NCBI GenBank assembly: GCA_034408895.1
Contig: JAWXCI010000047.1
Coordinates: 1 to 56,029, forward strand
Direction: 5' to 3'
Source: UBA4660 sp034408895
GTDB lineage: Bacteria > Bacteroidota > Bacteroidia > Flavobacteriales_D > Sanyastnellaceae
DNA: 56,029 nucleotides
The notes beneath the pieces were generated by a model. That model was not told the DNA's origin. It was given only the letters and a program-made list of their open reading frames with translations, and did not search any database. The translations under genes were made by a program, and so were the position numbers. Numbering within the stretch: the stretch's first letter is position 1; the number at the start of each line of letters is the position of its first letter. Positions 35,179 through 45,199 of this stretch are shown here, piece after piece.

Positions 35179-36810
35179 ATGATGGGAAAAGTGCTGATAA
35201 AAATATTAATTGGGTTGCTTGCGCTGTTAGTATTGCTTAAAATCATTACTATGGTATGGATTGAACCCTGGGTTGGGAAAAAAATTGAAAATTCATTTAA
35301 TGATGGTAGTAAAATCTATTCAGTTGAAATAGGAGGAGTTGATATTTCTATTTTGGATCGTGGAATCACATTGAAAAACATTGAAGTTTTCTCCAGAGCG
35401 AAGGAATCGGACAACCATTTAACTATTGGGTTATCGTCCATTCGACTATCAGGAATCAATCTGGGCTCATTGTTCAGAAAGGACTTAGACATCAGAGAAA
35501 TCTCTGTATCTCGATGTAATGCGAGGGGGAATATTTCTTCTGCGAAAGAATTGAAGCCGCCCACCATATTACCCTCAAATATCAGGATTGGTACAATGAG
35601 GATTGAGGAAATAAACCTTGAAGTAGGAGACTCTGGAGGTGTGCGAACTCTTGTGTTAAAGCAGGGTAAATTAAAAGCGTATGATTTGCAAATAAACAAG
35701 GGCGACACACTAACTAACGGAATTTTGAAGGAATTTGATTTCGAAGTGGAGGAAATGGTTTCCAAGACTGCTGTCGGCATGTATTCATTCAAAGGCACCG
35801 ACATCAACTATTCAACCAGTTCAAAAGCGCTGACTTTAAAGAAGATTTCAGTTCTGCCGAATTATACCGGTTATGATTTTACTTCACGCTTTGAATTTGA
35901 AACGGATTGTATCGAAGTGGAGTGTAGCCATATTACCTTTCTGGATTTTTCCGCCTCTGCCTACGCCAGTTCGAATATCCTCACATGCTCCTATATTGAA
36001 ATCGGTGAAATGGATATGAATGTTTTTCGCGATAAGCGCAAAGCCTTCAGGCACCGCAGCAGGCCAACGTTCCAACAAATCATTTACAATTATCCTGGAA
36101 TGATAAGCATTGATTCCATCGGGATTGAAAGTGGTAAGGTGTATTACAAGGAGCACGCGGAAGAGGCCAACGCTGCCGGGCACATTAGTTTTGAAGAGAT
36201 CAAAGCAAGAATTTACAACATCAGTAACGATACCTTGTATAAAACAGAAAAGTCGTTTCTGGAATTAAGGAGCGAAGCCCTGGTAATGGGACGTGGGAAG
36301 CTTAATATTTATTTAAAGACGAGACTTTTTGATGCAAGAAATACATTTACGGTGCAAGGAACTATGACGGGTATGGATGCAAGTGCCTTGAATCCTATTA
36401 TGGAGAATAACGGTTTTGTATATGCCACGGCAGGGAGAATGGAAAAAATGAACTTTAGCTTTGTGGCTGATAATAATAAGGCGGACGGCAATATGACCAT
36501 GCTCTACAGCGGATTGGATGTGGCGGTCAAAAATAAACGAACGGATGATACTACCTCGCTTAAAGAACGTGTTATTTCAATAATTGCAAATAGAATAATA
36601 CTGAATTCAAATCCTGTTCCGGGCGAAGCAGTGAGGGAAGGGATAATAGAATGTGAATCAGATCCTGAAAAATTCCTTTTTAATTATTGTTATAAGGCTA
36701 TATTGTCAGGCATAAAATCCAGTGTTTCCAGAGAAGCTGGTAAGGCTGCAAAAGGCAATAAGAAACAGAACAGGCTGGACAGAAAAAGCAGGAGGGAGGA
36801 CGGCATCTAA
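35179..36810 (+). CDS. AsmA-like membrane-anchored envelope protein
   Basis: 543-aa protein with one N-terminal membrane helix (KILIGLLALLVLLKIITMVW) followed by a long periplasmic beta-rich part. The pattern of short alternating strands with IRLSGINLGSLFRKDLDIREISV and MRIEEINLEV is that of AsmA/DUF748-type proteins, now thought to form grooves that carry lipids between membranes. The C-terminal about 30 residues are very basic. Exact subfamily is uncertain. It ends overlapping the convergent YihY stop by 4 bp. An ATG one codon later (35182) is an equal start candidate. Confidence 0.7.
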   Translation: MMGKVLIKILIGLLALLVLLKIITMVWIEPWVGKKIENSFNDGSKIYSVEIGGVDISILDRGITLKNIEVFSRAKESDNHLTIGLSSIRLSGINLGSLFRKDLDIREISVSRCNARGNISSAKELKPPTILPSNIRIGTMRIEEINLEVGDSGGVRTLVLKQGKLKAYDLQINKGDTLTNGILKEFDFEVEEMVSKTAVGMYSFKGTDINYSTSSKALTLKKISVLPNYTGYDFTSRFEFETDCIEVECSHITFLDFSASAYASSNILTCSYIEIGEMDMNVFRDKRKAFRHRSRPTFQQIIYNYPGMISIDSIGIESGKVYYKEHAEEANAAGHISFEEIKARIYNISNDTLYKTEKSFLELRSEALVMGRGKLNIYLKTRLFDARNTFTVQGTMTGMDASALNPIMENNGFVYATAGRMEKMNFSFVADNNKADGNMTMLYSGLDVAVKNKRTDDTTSLKERVISIIANRIILNSNPVPGEAVREGIIECESDPEKFLFNYCYKAILSGIKSSVSREAGKAAKGNKKQNRLDRKSRREDGI

Positions 36811-37721
36811 CTTTCTATTTCAATCTTTTCCTTTATTATCTGAACGGAATAGGCGTTAGGTACTATTTTTTGGCCATGAGTTAGAGCGTACATCTTTGTG
36901 AACTCAGCACCAAAGTAAAGAATAATGGCTGAATAGTAAACCCACACTAAAATTAAAATTACTGAGCCAGCAGCGCCATATACCGATGCTATAGCTGAAC
37001 TACCAAGATAGGCGCCAATGGCAAATTTCCCGACCATAAAGAGTACAGCTGTAAAGGAGGCTCCAACAATGCAATCTCGCAATACAACCTTTCCGTCAGG
37101 CAAAGTTTTAAATATGACAGTGAATAGAAGCGTGGTAATAACGAAGACCACAAGCAGGTTCATGATATAAAAGGAATAAACGGTGTCACGTTGAAAATGT
37201 GCCGCCAACCCCTTATTCAGAATATCCATGAGTGAATTTGCAATTAAACCTACCAGCAATAAGAACCCCACTGATCCAATCATGGAAAATGACATCAACC
37301 TGTTTTTGATAAATTTTTTGAAGCCTCTTTTCGGTTTAGCTTTTATGCCCCAGATAAAGTTGATCGAATCCTGAATTTCGGCAAAAACGCCTGATGCACC
37401 TATAAGAATTACAACAAGTCCCAATGTTGTCGCAAATACACTACTCTTCGATAAGCTGACGTTTTTGATTGTTTCCTGGATTTGCAGCGCTGCTTCGTTG
37501 CCCACCAACCCGTTAATCTGCCCGAATAATTCGCCCCTTACGGCATCTGCCCCAAAGAAGAATCCGCAGAGGCTAATAATAATAATGAGTAGAGGTGGCA
37601 GTGAAAAAATGGTATAATAAGATAATGCTGCGCTCAGCTTTAGGGCATTGTCCGCCATAAATTCGTGGAAAGTTGCTTTAAGAAGCGAACCAGTATTTTT
37701 TGCTCTTTGTTTTATTCGCAT
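36807..37721 (-). CDS. YihY/BrkB family inner-membrane protein
   Basis: 304-aa polytopic protein with six or seven hydrophobic helices. Family marks: ALKLSAALSYYTIFSLPPLL near residue 30, IQDSINFIWGIKAKPKRGF near 135, and AGSVILILVWVYYSAIILYF before a final FGAEFTKMYA. The family was once annotated as RNase BN; that is not supported. Recent work on related proteins points to phospholipid transport, which suits the flanking AsmA-like, BamA-like and Mla genes. Overlaps the AsmA-like stop by 4 bp. Confidence 0.93.
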   Translation of the reverse strand: MRIKQRAKNTGSLLKATFHEFMADNALKLSAALSYYTIFSLPPLLIIIISLCGFFFGADAVRGELFGQINGLVGNEAALQIQETIKNVSLSKSSVFATTLGLVVILIGASGVFAEIQDSINFIWGIKAKPKRGFKKFIKNRLMSFSMIGSVGFLLLVGLIANSLMDILNKGLAAHFQRDTVYSFYIMNLLVVFVITTLLFTVIFKTLPDGKVVLRDCIVGASFTAVLFMVGKFAIGAYLGSSAIASVYGAAGSVILILVWVYYSAIILYFGAEFTKMYALTHGQKIVPNAYSVQIIKEKIEIES

Positions 37722-37755
37722 GAGGTCAAAAATAGGAATTCTTCATACGACCGTT

Positions 37756-39597
37756 CTATTGGAATGCGGCTGTTGCCGGCTTTCCTATATTGAACGACCC
37801 GAATCCAAAATCAGTTGTTTTGAATGAATTTAGCTTAAAAATATCCTGGCCAGTGCCTGGAATGACCGGATAAAAGGATATGGAGAATTGAAACGTATTA
37901 AAAACCAGATTGTCATTTCTTATTAAAACCCCCAACCCGATTTGCGAATACGCTTTACTGCGTTTAAACCCTGTTGCAGCATCACCAAGTATGCCAAGTG
38001 AATATATGAGATATGGCCCAAAACGGAAGCCAATTAAATTCCATGGCGCGTAGGATTGTGTTTGCAGTTTGCACAATAAACGGTTGGTGCCGTCCAATGC
38101 TGAACCATTGAATCCATCAATGCCTTCTCCGTCATTGATGCTCAGGTTTTCGAAACTAAAGCGATTGATACCGAGACTCATCTGGATTTTGGCAAATTGC
38201 CGGAAGTTCCATTTGCCCAATTGCGCTAAGCCTGTAAAATAGATAAGCCCCACAGAAAAAACACCTTGCTGTGCGTGTGCATTTCGAAAGAAACAGCCGT
38301 ATTCATAGTTAGAGCTAAGGTAGCCCCACGGATAATAGTTCCCCATAGAAATGCGTGCGCCCAGATACAAACGCCCGGTGTTATTTTTTTCCTGATAGCC
38401 GCCCGTAAGGCCATAGGCTTTTCCTATGGGTACATCTTCTGTTACGCCCCAATTAAAAATAAACTTATCCTGTACAAATTTTCGGGTAGTGATTCCTATA
38501 CCGGCAAGGTAAAATGATTCGTCTGAATAGATTTGTAGGGTGTCCACCGATGGCATTTCCAGATGACGTTTTCGTAAAAACCGGATTGCGGAAATAAAAT
38601 TAGTGGTACGGTTGTTTTCAGAATTGCCCCTGAATATCTGCATGGCATTGCCGGCCCAATAATCCTGACTGTTGTACTTGAAGTTTTGAATCAGGTAAAG
38701 TGAATCTCCCGGTTCACTGAAAAACTGTTTAAATTGTTGGGTGAACCGGATACCTGCTGCCCATTTGGCAAAAGGTGAAAAGAAAGGACGGTCTGCGGAA
38801 ATGCTCTTTGTAAAGTTCTGGAATTCGTCAGTACCATAGTTGAGCGTGGTATTAATATAGGTATTGCGAATGTTGGGAATACTGTAACTGGTATTGTAGG
38901 CATCCTTTCCCGTATTGTGGTACCAGGTGTAAGCATTTTTGAATTCATGCCCCATCCCCAAAAAATTTTTATCATTTAACTGAATGGCCAAACGCGAATT
39001 GGAAAAGTCACCTTTGGGTATAATACTCCATCTATCCAGTTCACGTATGATAATATCAACCGAATCGGAATTTTCTGAAATTGCCCTGACAAAAAATGAA
39101 ACATCTCGAATGTAACCCTGACTGCGAACAAGCCGCTCGGATTCTTTTACAAGCAAAGAATCGAAAATTTGGTTTTGCCGGATCAGCAGGAGGTTCCTGA
39201 TAGTGATGGACTGGGATTTTATGTGTAGCTTATTTCCGGTTCTTAAAAATATGTTTTGTGCTCCTACTGCCGTGTCAGCAATAGTATGCCCGAAAGGGTC
39301 GAGTGTTTCAATTTTGATATATCTGATAATTTTGCCCTCAAAGTCGCTGTACGGTTTCTGGATAAGTTTTTTATAGACGCGTTGTTTAACTGCGCTTTTT
39401 GATGAGGTGGTTAATACCGGCCTGAAAATCATGCGGTATATGAACTTTGTCAGCTTGCTTCGTCTTGAATAAGATTCTATATTCTCGTACAGTTTGGTTG
39501 AATCGGATCGTGCAGGTGTTTGCTGTGCGAATAAGGCAGCCTGAATCAGTGTTAAACCGAAAAAGAATAAAAGCATATTTCTGTGCCACGTCCGCAA
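37756..39597 (-). CDS. Outer-membrane BamA/TamA-like protein with POTRA-type region
   Basis: 613-aa exported protein. Residues 1-24 are a signal peptide. Residues about 75-210 look like one or two POTRA-type modules (IIRYIKIETLDPFGHTI, then LLLIRQNQIFDSLLVKESER and YIRDVSFFVRAI, ending VDIIIREL). The rest is a large beta barrel rich in aromatic/glycine strands, and the chain ends ...KPATAAFQ. It resembles the surface-antigen/Omp85 fold but lacks a clear complete Omp85 signature, so BamA, TamA or a related partner is not decided. It neighbours lipid-transport genes, so a role in outer-membrane lipid or protein insertion is likely. Confidence 0.75.
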   Translation of the reverse strand: MRTWHRNMLLFFFGLTLIQAALFAQQTPARSDSTKLYENIESYSRRSKLTKFIYRMIFRPVLTTSSKSAVKQRVYKKLIQKPYSDFEGKIIRYIKIETLDPFGHTIADTAVGAQNIFLRTGNKLHIKSQSITIRNLLLIRQNQIFDSLLVKESERLVRSQGYIRDVSFFVRAISENSDSVDIIIRELDRWSIIPKGDFSNSRLAIQLNDKNFLGMGHEFKNAYTWYHNTGKDAYNTSYSIPNIRNTYINTTLNYGTDEFQNFTKSISADRPFFSPFAKWAAGIRFTQQFKQFFSEPGDSLYLIQNFKYNSQDYWAGNAMQIFRGNSENNRTTNFISAIRFLRKRHLEMPSVDTLQIYSDESFYLAGIGITTRKFVQDKFIFNWGVTEDVPIGKAYGLTGGYQEKNNTGRLYLGARISMGNYYPWGYLSSNYEYGCFFRNAHAQQGVFSVGLIYFTGLAQLGKWNFRQFAKIQMSLGINRFSFENLSINDGEGIDGFNGSALDGTNRLLCKLQTQSYAPWNLIGFRFGPYLIYSLGILGDAATGFKRSKAYSQIGLGVLIRNDNLVFNTFQFSISFYPVIPGTGQDIFKLNSFKTTDFGFGSFNIGKPATAAFQ

Positions 39598-39747
39598 CGG
39601 TTAATGTTTGATATTATCACTGCAAAAATATCGTATTATGAATTACTAAAGGTAGTTGCTAATTTATTACCGGTCTTGTGGCGATTTTTTCAAATGGTGT
39701 GACTCACCAACTCTAAGTTTATTTATTTCCATTACCAGAAGTAATTC

Positions 39748-40503
39748 TTATTCTTTCTTACTTTCCTTTTTCTCCTGTTCACGTTTGTCTTTTTCCTTTT
39801 GGTCTTCCAGTGCTTTCTTTGCTTTTTCTGCTTCCCTTTCTTTTTTCTTGAAGTGACCTTTTAGGAGGATATTGTCTTTGGCGGCTTCCATATTTTCATT
39901 TAACCCTTTGGTGCTTTGCTTGAGGTTTACCATAGTTTGGTTGAGATTTTCAGCAATGGTAGAATCTTGAATTAACCGACCGAGCGTACCGTTTCCGCTA
40001 TTTAGGTTCATCATTATTTCTGCCAACTCCAATGATATAATTTCGGCATTACCGGCAGTTACCTGAAGGCTTGCCATTATAGCATCAGTTTCTATAGGTT
40101 CTGTGGATGATAATTGTTGACCTTCTTCAGCTAAAGGCGCATCAGAGGTTCCTTGGGTAATAATTAATAACCTGTCACCAATGAGTCCTTCGGAGCCAAC
40201 GGTCACCGAGCAATCCGACTTGATAAACTTCTGGACATCCTTGCGTATCCACATATCCACCCTGACGGTTGAGTCGTTAATAATGCTGATGTTCTCTACG
40301 GTTCCAACGTTGATTCCGGAAAAACGAATGTTATTTCCGACCTGCAAACCGCTCACATTATTGAAGGTGGAGACTAATTTAAAGACTGGATCGAACAGGT
40401 TTTTCTGCCTACCTATCAGAAATATGGCAAGTACAAAGAGCGCAATGCCCACAGCTACAAACAAACCTAACCTTACTTTAAATTTTTGAGTATGTGTTTC
40501 CAT
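39748..40503 (-). CDS. mlaD: MlaD-like MCE domain protein
   Basis: 251-aa inner-membrane anchored substrate-binding part of a Mla-type phospholipid transporter. One N-terminal helix (LGLFVAVGIALFVLAIFLI) precedes an MCE domain (about 35-110) with the family pattern FNNVSGLQVGNNIRFSGINV and VGSEGLIGDRLLIITQG. A coiled-coil region and a very charged C-tail (KEREAEKAKKALEDQKEKDK) follow; tails of this kind are common in Bacteroidota MlaD. It is last in an E-F-D order, 31 bp after the ATPase gene. No MlaB or MlaC gene is visible. Confidence 0.92.
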   Translation of the reverse strand: METHTQKFKVRLGLFVAVGIALFVLAIFLIGRQKNLFDPVFKLVSTFNNVSGLQVGNNIRFSGINVGTVENISIINDSTVRVDMWIRKDVQKFIKSDCSVTVGSEGLIGDRLLIITQGTSDAPLAEEGQQLSSTEPIETDAIMASLQVTAGNAEIISLELAEIMMNLNSGNGTLGRLIQDSTIAENLNQTMVNLKQSTKGLNENMEAAKDNILLKGHFKKKEREAEKAKKALEDQKEKDKREQEKKESKKE

Positions 40504-40534
40504 GATTTAAAAAATATTGAGGTTATGATGATAC

Positions 40535-41317
40535 TTAATTGAAAAATGACTTGATTAATGGGTCGGTCGAGTTTTCAAAGTCCTCCACTTTTCCGTCTTT
40601 ATAAACTTCTCCGTCAGAGAGCATTATAATCCTGTCGGCTGTTTTGCACGCACACTTAATGTCGTGGGTTATTATTATTGATGAGGTTTTGTATTTTTTC
40701 TGCACATCGTTGATGAGTGTACTGATTTCATCGGAAGTAACTGGATCAAGTCCAGTAGTAGGTTCGTCATAAAGCATTAACAAGGGATCAACAACTATGG
40801 TACGAGCCAAACTAATTCTTTTTCGCATACCTCCCGAAAGTTGAGAAGGCATTTTATTTAATGCGTCAGCCAAACCCACATTCTCCAGTACTTCTTGTAC
40901 CTTGTCTCCAATTTCCTTTTCGCTCATATTCTTTTTTATTCTCCGTAAAGGAAATTCCAGGTTCTCCTTCACAGTCATTGAATCATACAGTGCACCGCTT
41001 TGAAAAAGGAAACCAATTTTCTGCCTCAATTCTGCCAATTCATTCCTGCTAAGAGAAGTCACGTTTTTTCCAAACACTTTTATTGTTCCGCTATCGGAGC
41101 TTAATAAACTAACGATACATTTTATCAGTACGGACTTTCCTGTGCCTGATTTACCAAGTACTACCAAATTTTCGTTTGCAAATAACTTTAACGAAAGATT
41201 TTTTAATACCTCCTGCTGGCCAAATGATTTCTTCAGATTTGTTATCTCTATCACCGGTTCAGCATCCTGTGCCGGAAAGTCCGATTTGCTTTGTGTTTCT
41301 TTGTACTGTTCGTTCAT
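40535..41317 (-). CDS. mlaF: MlaF-like ABC transporter ATP-binding protein
   Basis: 260-aa ATPase of the Mla lipid transporter. Walker A GKSGTGKSV, Q-loop IGFLFQSGALYDSMTV (the FQxGALxxSxTV form is specific to MlaF), signature LSGGMRKR and Walker B LLMLYDEPTTGLDPVTS, then switch histidine IITHDIKCA. The start overlaps the permease stop by 4 bp (41314-41317). Confidence 0.95.
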   Translation of the reverse strand: MNEQYKETQSKSDFPAQDAEPVIEITNLKKSFGQQEVLKNLSLKLFANENLVVLGKSGTGKSVLIKCIVSLLSSDSGTIKVFGKNVTSLSRNELAELRQKIGFLFQSGALYDSMTVKENLEFPLRRIKKNMSEKEIGDKVQEVLENVGLADALNKMPSQLSGGMRKRISLARTIVVDPLLMLYDEPTTGLDPVTSDEISTLINDVQKKYKTSSIIITHDIKCACKTADRIIMLSDGEVYKDGKVEDFENSTDPLIKSFFN

Positions 41318-42156
41318 GACATTAGCATATCGGTAATTTGTACAGCTATCATATCAACGATTATCACCAGGAGAGAAGCTAAAACAACTGCTGAATTTGC
41401 GGCAACTCCCACACTTTCAGTACCACGCCCGGCATTGTAACCTTTATAACATCCCACAAATCCTATTACTGCACCAAAAAAGAAAGATTTAACCACCGCG
41501 GGTAGAAAATCTATAAACTCAACCGGGCTAAAGGCTTGAGAAAAGAATAAAACAAAAGTAACATCGCCTTTGATGTTGGCTCCAGCCCAGCTTCCCAAAA
41601 TGCCAAGTGCATCTGCGTATAGAATTAGTATCGGAATCATAAGCGTAGCTGCCAGCACCCTTGTTACTACAAGGAATCGTATGGGGTTGGTGGAAGAAAC
41701 TTCCATGGCATCTATTTGTTCGGTCACTTTCATTGACCCCAATTCAGCACCCATTCCAGAACCTATTTTTCCCGCGCAGATAAGTGCTGTAATTACAGGA
41801 CCCATTTCTCTGATAATAGAGATAGCTACCATGCCTGGTAGCATAGATACTGCCCCAAAATCTACCAGCACAGGCCTGGATTGAATAGTTAGTACCAAAC
41901 CCATAATAGTTCCTGTAATTGAAACAAGTGGCAGCGACTTATAACCGATTTGAAAGCATTGCCTCAAGAATTCCTTGAATTCGAAGTTGCGCGAAAACGT
42001 TTCCCTAATGATGCGGACTATGAAAAGAAAAACATCTGCCACATCCGTGAAAAAGTTGCCTGCAGCAGCCGTTTTCGCCAACGTGTTTTCACTGAGCCTG
42101 ACCGATTGGACCGCTACAGAATTTTTTACTTTGCTAATTGTATTAAATGGTTTCAT
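41314..42156 (-). CDS. mlaE: MlaE-like ABC transporter permease
   Basis: 280-aa permease of the Mla lipid transporter, five or six helices. The family core is clear: GTIMGLVLTIQSRPVLVDFG, SIIREMGPVITALICAGKIG, GSGMGAELGSMKVTEQIDAM and a C-terminal GYNAGRGTESVGVAAN. It is first of three genes in the order E-F-D, with an ATGA overlap to mlaF. The DUF748 gene lies 61 bp upstream on the same strand. Confidence 0.95.
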   Translation of the reverse strand: MKPFNTISKVKNSVAVQSVRLSENTLAKTAAAGNFFTDVADVFLFIVRIIRETFSRNFEFKEFLRQCFQIGYKSLPLVSITGTIMGLVLTIQSRPVLVDFGAVSMLPGMVAISIIREMGPVITALICAGKIGSGMGAELGSMKVTEQIDAMEVSSTNPIRFLVVTRVLAATLMIPILILYADALGILGSWAGANIKGDVTFVLFFSQAFSPVEFIDFLPAVVKSFFFGAVIGFVGCYKGYNAGRGTESVGVAANSAVVLASLLVIIVDMIAVQITDMLMS

Positions 42157-42217
42157 TTAGTACAATTCGTGTTTTTTGACATTGTCCAGCATGGTCGAAA
42201 TTTTGATATTTATTATT

Positions 42218-44575
42218 TTATATTCCTTTTTTGGAGTTTTTCCTTTGCTCTTTGCGGTCTTCCTTGAATTTGTCCCTTGGCTTCTCCTCATTCAGTTCAT
42301 TCAGCTCCTGATAGGCCTTGATCAGAGCTTCAGGCAGATCGCCTTCGTATTTGATTTTATAGAATGAATATCCGTTGTAAGGTATCACGTTTTCGGCTTT
42401 TGAAATTTTAACCTGTTTTTCCACTTCTTCCGTCAGAAAGTATGAGAGAAAAAGATCTTCTCTTTCTTCATTTAGCTGTTTAAACTTGGTATCAACAAGG
42501 CCTGATTTAAGGAGTGCTGTGCATTTGCCTTGTATGGTAAACAACATTGAATCTTTTACGTGCTTATTTAAATATTGAACAAATGAAGAATCTTTAGCTG
42601 ACATCTTGCTAATTTTGAGGGAATCATCTTCACTCAAGGATTTGGTAGTTTGCTTATGAGATTCAAGGTAATATTTTTTCTTCGCTTCGAACAACAGAAG
42701 ATATTCCTTCTCTTTCAGCGCATACTGCTGCGGGGATACAGTGATGGAGGCTTCCGGATTTTTGCGCAAAAAGTCAGCCATGCGTTTAATAAATTTTTCC
42801 TGTGCGGGCAGAATAGTACTACTGCGCAATGGCCAACTCAACGTTAGTGATTTTTCTATGTCTCTTTCGATAGTATTAACCTGAAGTCTATAAGGTGTTG
42901 TGGCCGGTTTAACGAAAATATTTTCCAGCAAATCAAAGACGACATCTCGCAAATGAAATTTGGGATCTGATAGATTTCCCGTTATTGGAATTTCGTAATC
43001 AATAACGTTACCGCGTTCCCTCACAAAGGTCATTATTAAAGGAACCGGAATCCATCCGGTATCCTTGTTTCGAACCTTTTTGGTTACGCGGGGATCAATA
43101 ATAACCAGATGGTTGTCGCTTTTTATCCTACTGTTCCTGACATTCCATGTACCATGAAGTTCTATGGTTCCCCTATCCAGCGGATACGAGGTTTGGGATA
43201 CTATGTAGGGATTGAACATAGTAGCCGGCAATTCTTTAAAAGCGTATTGCATATCGAAATCACCACTATCTTTAGGGTTTATGCTGAGAGCAATTGACGC
43301 ACTGCCATACGGTTTAATTCCTGATTTAAAGGATAACCGAACCCGCTTATGATTTTTGTCAATAGAATCTGCAACTACTGAAAGTGGGTTTAAGCCAATA
43401 GTGAATTTTTCGCTAATTGAATAGTCATTAAATCTGAGGTCGCCATCGGTTATGGCCAACCGGTTAATCTTGTAATCACTCTCAAAGAAATTCCGGGCAA
43501 GCAATTTCACATAATCAGCTATTTCAAGAATAAGATTAAACTTTGCGGTTCCAGAGGCAGCGGCTGTCACATTGGATCCACCCTCCCCAAATATGGTTTG
43601 CATATTGTCCAAATAATCATACCGTTCATAGTTAAAATAGGGTTGAGTTAGGGAGATCGTATCGAAGAGGTATTTGTGATTATTCGGGCTTAACTGTGTT
43701 ATCAACACCCTAAATTTGTCGAAGGAAGCGTAGTCTTCTTCCGGGTTTTTCCCGAAGTGAAAATCATTAATGGCCAGCATTCCAGTGGCGGAGATATTTT
43801 CTGAATCGTTGAAGTTTCCTGTCGATTTAATATCGGCATCAATGCTGGCAGAAAAATTTCCGTAGTTTGTTAAATCCTTCAGGTATTGTTCTATTATTTG
43901 CAAATCGAATTTATTGGCTACAGCAGCATAACGATAATCCAGGGTTTCCTTATTGATGGTGAAATCGCCATTCATATCTCCGCTTCCAATGCCCGATGCA
44001 AATGAGTATTTTACCGTTATTGTATCAGCATTCCAAAGCAGCCCGGTGCTTTCCATATTCACCTGCTTGATAAAATAGCTGATGGGAATGAGTTCTTCGT
44101 GGTAATGAAATTCTCCGTCATTCACCTTTATGTTGAGAATGCTGAAATGAATAGGGACTTTGGTAGAATCAATGTCCTCCTTTGCTGCAAAAAGTTCTAT
44201 TATGTCATTAAAATTGAGGTCCCCCTTATTTTGTATAATTACACCGCGGGGTCGGTCTAGTGTGAGGTCGTGGATTTCATAAGTTTCAGAGAATATTTTT
44301 CTCAGGGCGAGGTTTCCACTTAAACCTTCAGCCGAAAAGAAAATGCTATCGCTGTCCAATTCATACATTTTGAAGTTGCTGAAATGAATGTAGCCATTGA
44401 ACGGATTTACATAAGCCGCGCTCAGGGTGATTTCCCTTCCAATGTATTTCACATCATACTTTTCAACTAAATATTTTACAATGGGCGAAATAAGCAGCAG
44501 CACTATTACTAGCAATGCCACTACCACTTTAAGAATTATAAAGCGTCTTTTTTTGATTTTTGCCATAGTCTTCAC
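42218..44575 (-). CDS. DUF748 (AsmA-like) envelope protein
   Basis: 785-aa protein with one N-terminal membrane helix (about residues 15-34) and a long periplasmic beta-rich part. Segments typical of DUF748 are present: YVNPFNGYIHFSNFKMYEL, then YEIHDLTLDRPRGVIIQNKG and LNFNDIIELF, and later ISEKFTIGLNPLSVVA with LDRGTIELHGTWNV. About residues 575-690 resemble the C-terminal OmpA-like or helical portion often found in such proteins (LRKNPEASITVSPQQYALKE). The last 30 residues are very charged (EEKPRDKFKEDRKEQRKNSK). An ATG three codons downstream (44566) is an alternative start. It has a conserved box 102 bp upstream and leads into the mla genes. Confidence 0.86.
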   Translation of the reverse strand: MKTMAKIKKRRFIILKVVVALLVIVLLLISPIVKYLVEKYDVKYIGREITLSAAYVNPFNGYIHFSNFKMYELDSDSIFFSAEGLSGNLALRKIFSETYEIHDLTLDRPRGVIIQNKGDLNFNDIIELFAAKEDIDSTKVPIHFSILNIKVNDGEFHYHEELIPISYFIKQVNMESTGLLWNADTITVKYSFASGIGSGDMNGDFTINKETLDYRYAAVANKFDLQIIEQYLKDLTNYGNFSASIDADIKSTGNFNDSENISATGMLAINDFHFGKNPEEDYASFDKFRVLITQLSPNNHKYLFDTISLTQPYFNYERYDYLDNMQTIFGEGGSNVTAAASGTAKFNLILEIADYVKLLARNFFESDYKINRLAITDGDLRFNDYSISEKFTIGLNPLSVVADSIDKNHKRVRLSFKSGIKPYGSASIALSINPKDSGDFDMQYAFKELPATMFNPYIVSQTSYPLDRGTIELHGTWNVRNSRIKSDNHLVIIDPRVTKKVRNKDTGWIPVPLIMTFVRERGNVIDYEIPITGNLSDPKFHLRDVVFDLLENIFVKPATTPYRLQVNTIERDIEKSLTLSWPLRSSTILPAQEKFIKRMADFLRKNPEASITVSPQQYALKEKEYLLLFEAKKKYYLESHKQTTKSLSEDDSLKISKMSAKDSSFVQYLNKHVKDSMLFTIQGKCTALLKSGLVDTKFKQLNEEREDLFLSYFLTEEVEKQVKISKAENVIPYNGYSFYKIKYEGDLPEALIKAYQELNELNEEKPRDKFKEDRKEQRKNSKKGI

Positions 44576-44677
44576 AGGTGGTCTTTGCCATCAATGTAAG
44601 TTGGTATACTGCACGAGAAACTCAATCCAGTTGGATAAAAGATGGTTGCAAAGGTTGAGAGTTGGATATCAAATGAG

Positions 44678-44714
44678 GTTGCATAAACTTGAGAAATAGT
44701 TACATTATTCACAC
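44678..44714 (-). promoter_or_regulatory. 37-bp conserved box, copy 4 (upstream of DUF748-mla)
   Basis: Read on the minus strand: GTGTGA, TGTAAC from position 11, TGCAAC at 32-37. It ends 102 bp before 44575. Confidence 0.75.
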
Positions 44715-44767
44715 CTGAGAGTGAATTAGCTTTCGCCTTGCCGTGAGCAGTCGATTGTAGCGAATGA

Positions 44768-45199
44768 CTAAATGCGCTCCATATACCATCTCAACTCCTT
44801 TTCCATTTTTTGGTAACGGAAAATGGACGAGATGATTTTTTTCAGACGTACGAAGGCGGTTTCACTTTTCACAACATAATCAAATGCCCTATGGTGCATG
44901 CAGTTTATTGCCACGTCTATTTTATCTTGGGAAGAGAGCATCACTACAGGAATATCAGGATTGAAAGATTTTATTTTATCCAGTGTCTCCATTCCGTTCA
45001 TGGCGTTTTTGGTAATGCCGTCAAGGTGATAATCCAATATTATTACGTCAGGGAATTGTGCAAGCTTTGTCATAAGCAGCTCCCCAGTTGCAAATGTTTC
45101 AACGATAAAGTCAGCGTGTTGAAGAAATTCAATTTCCAACGACTTCAAAAACACTGCATCATCATCTACTAGAAATATTTTTATTTTTTCGTTGCTCAT
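44768..45199 (-). CDS. Single-domain response regulator
   Basis: 143-aa receiver protein. VDDDAVFL supplies the acidic pocket, D56 in VIILDYHLDG is the phosphorylation site, VVMLSSQDK has the switch serine, and the lysine lies in YVVKSETA. A short helix (YQKMEKELRWYMERI) is the only addition; no DNA-binding output is present. Its ATG overlaps the stop of the giant hybrid kinase by 4 bp (45196-45199), so it is almost certainly the kinase's relay partner. Confidence 0.93.
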   Translation of the reverse strand: MSNEKIKIFLVDDDAVFLKSLEIEFLQHADFIVETFATGELLMTKLAQFPDVIILDYHLDGITKNAMNGMETLDKIKSFNPDIPVVMLSSQDKIDVAINCMHHRAFDYVVKSETAFVRLKKIISSIFRYQKMEKELRWYMERI

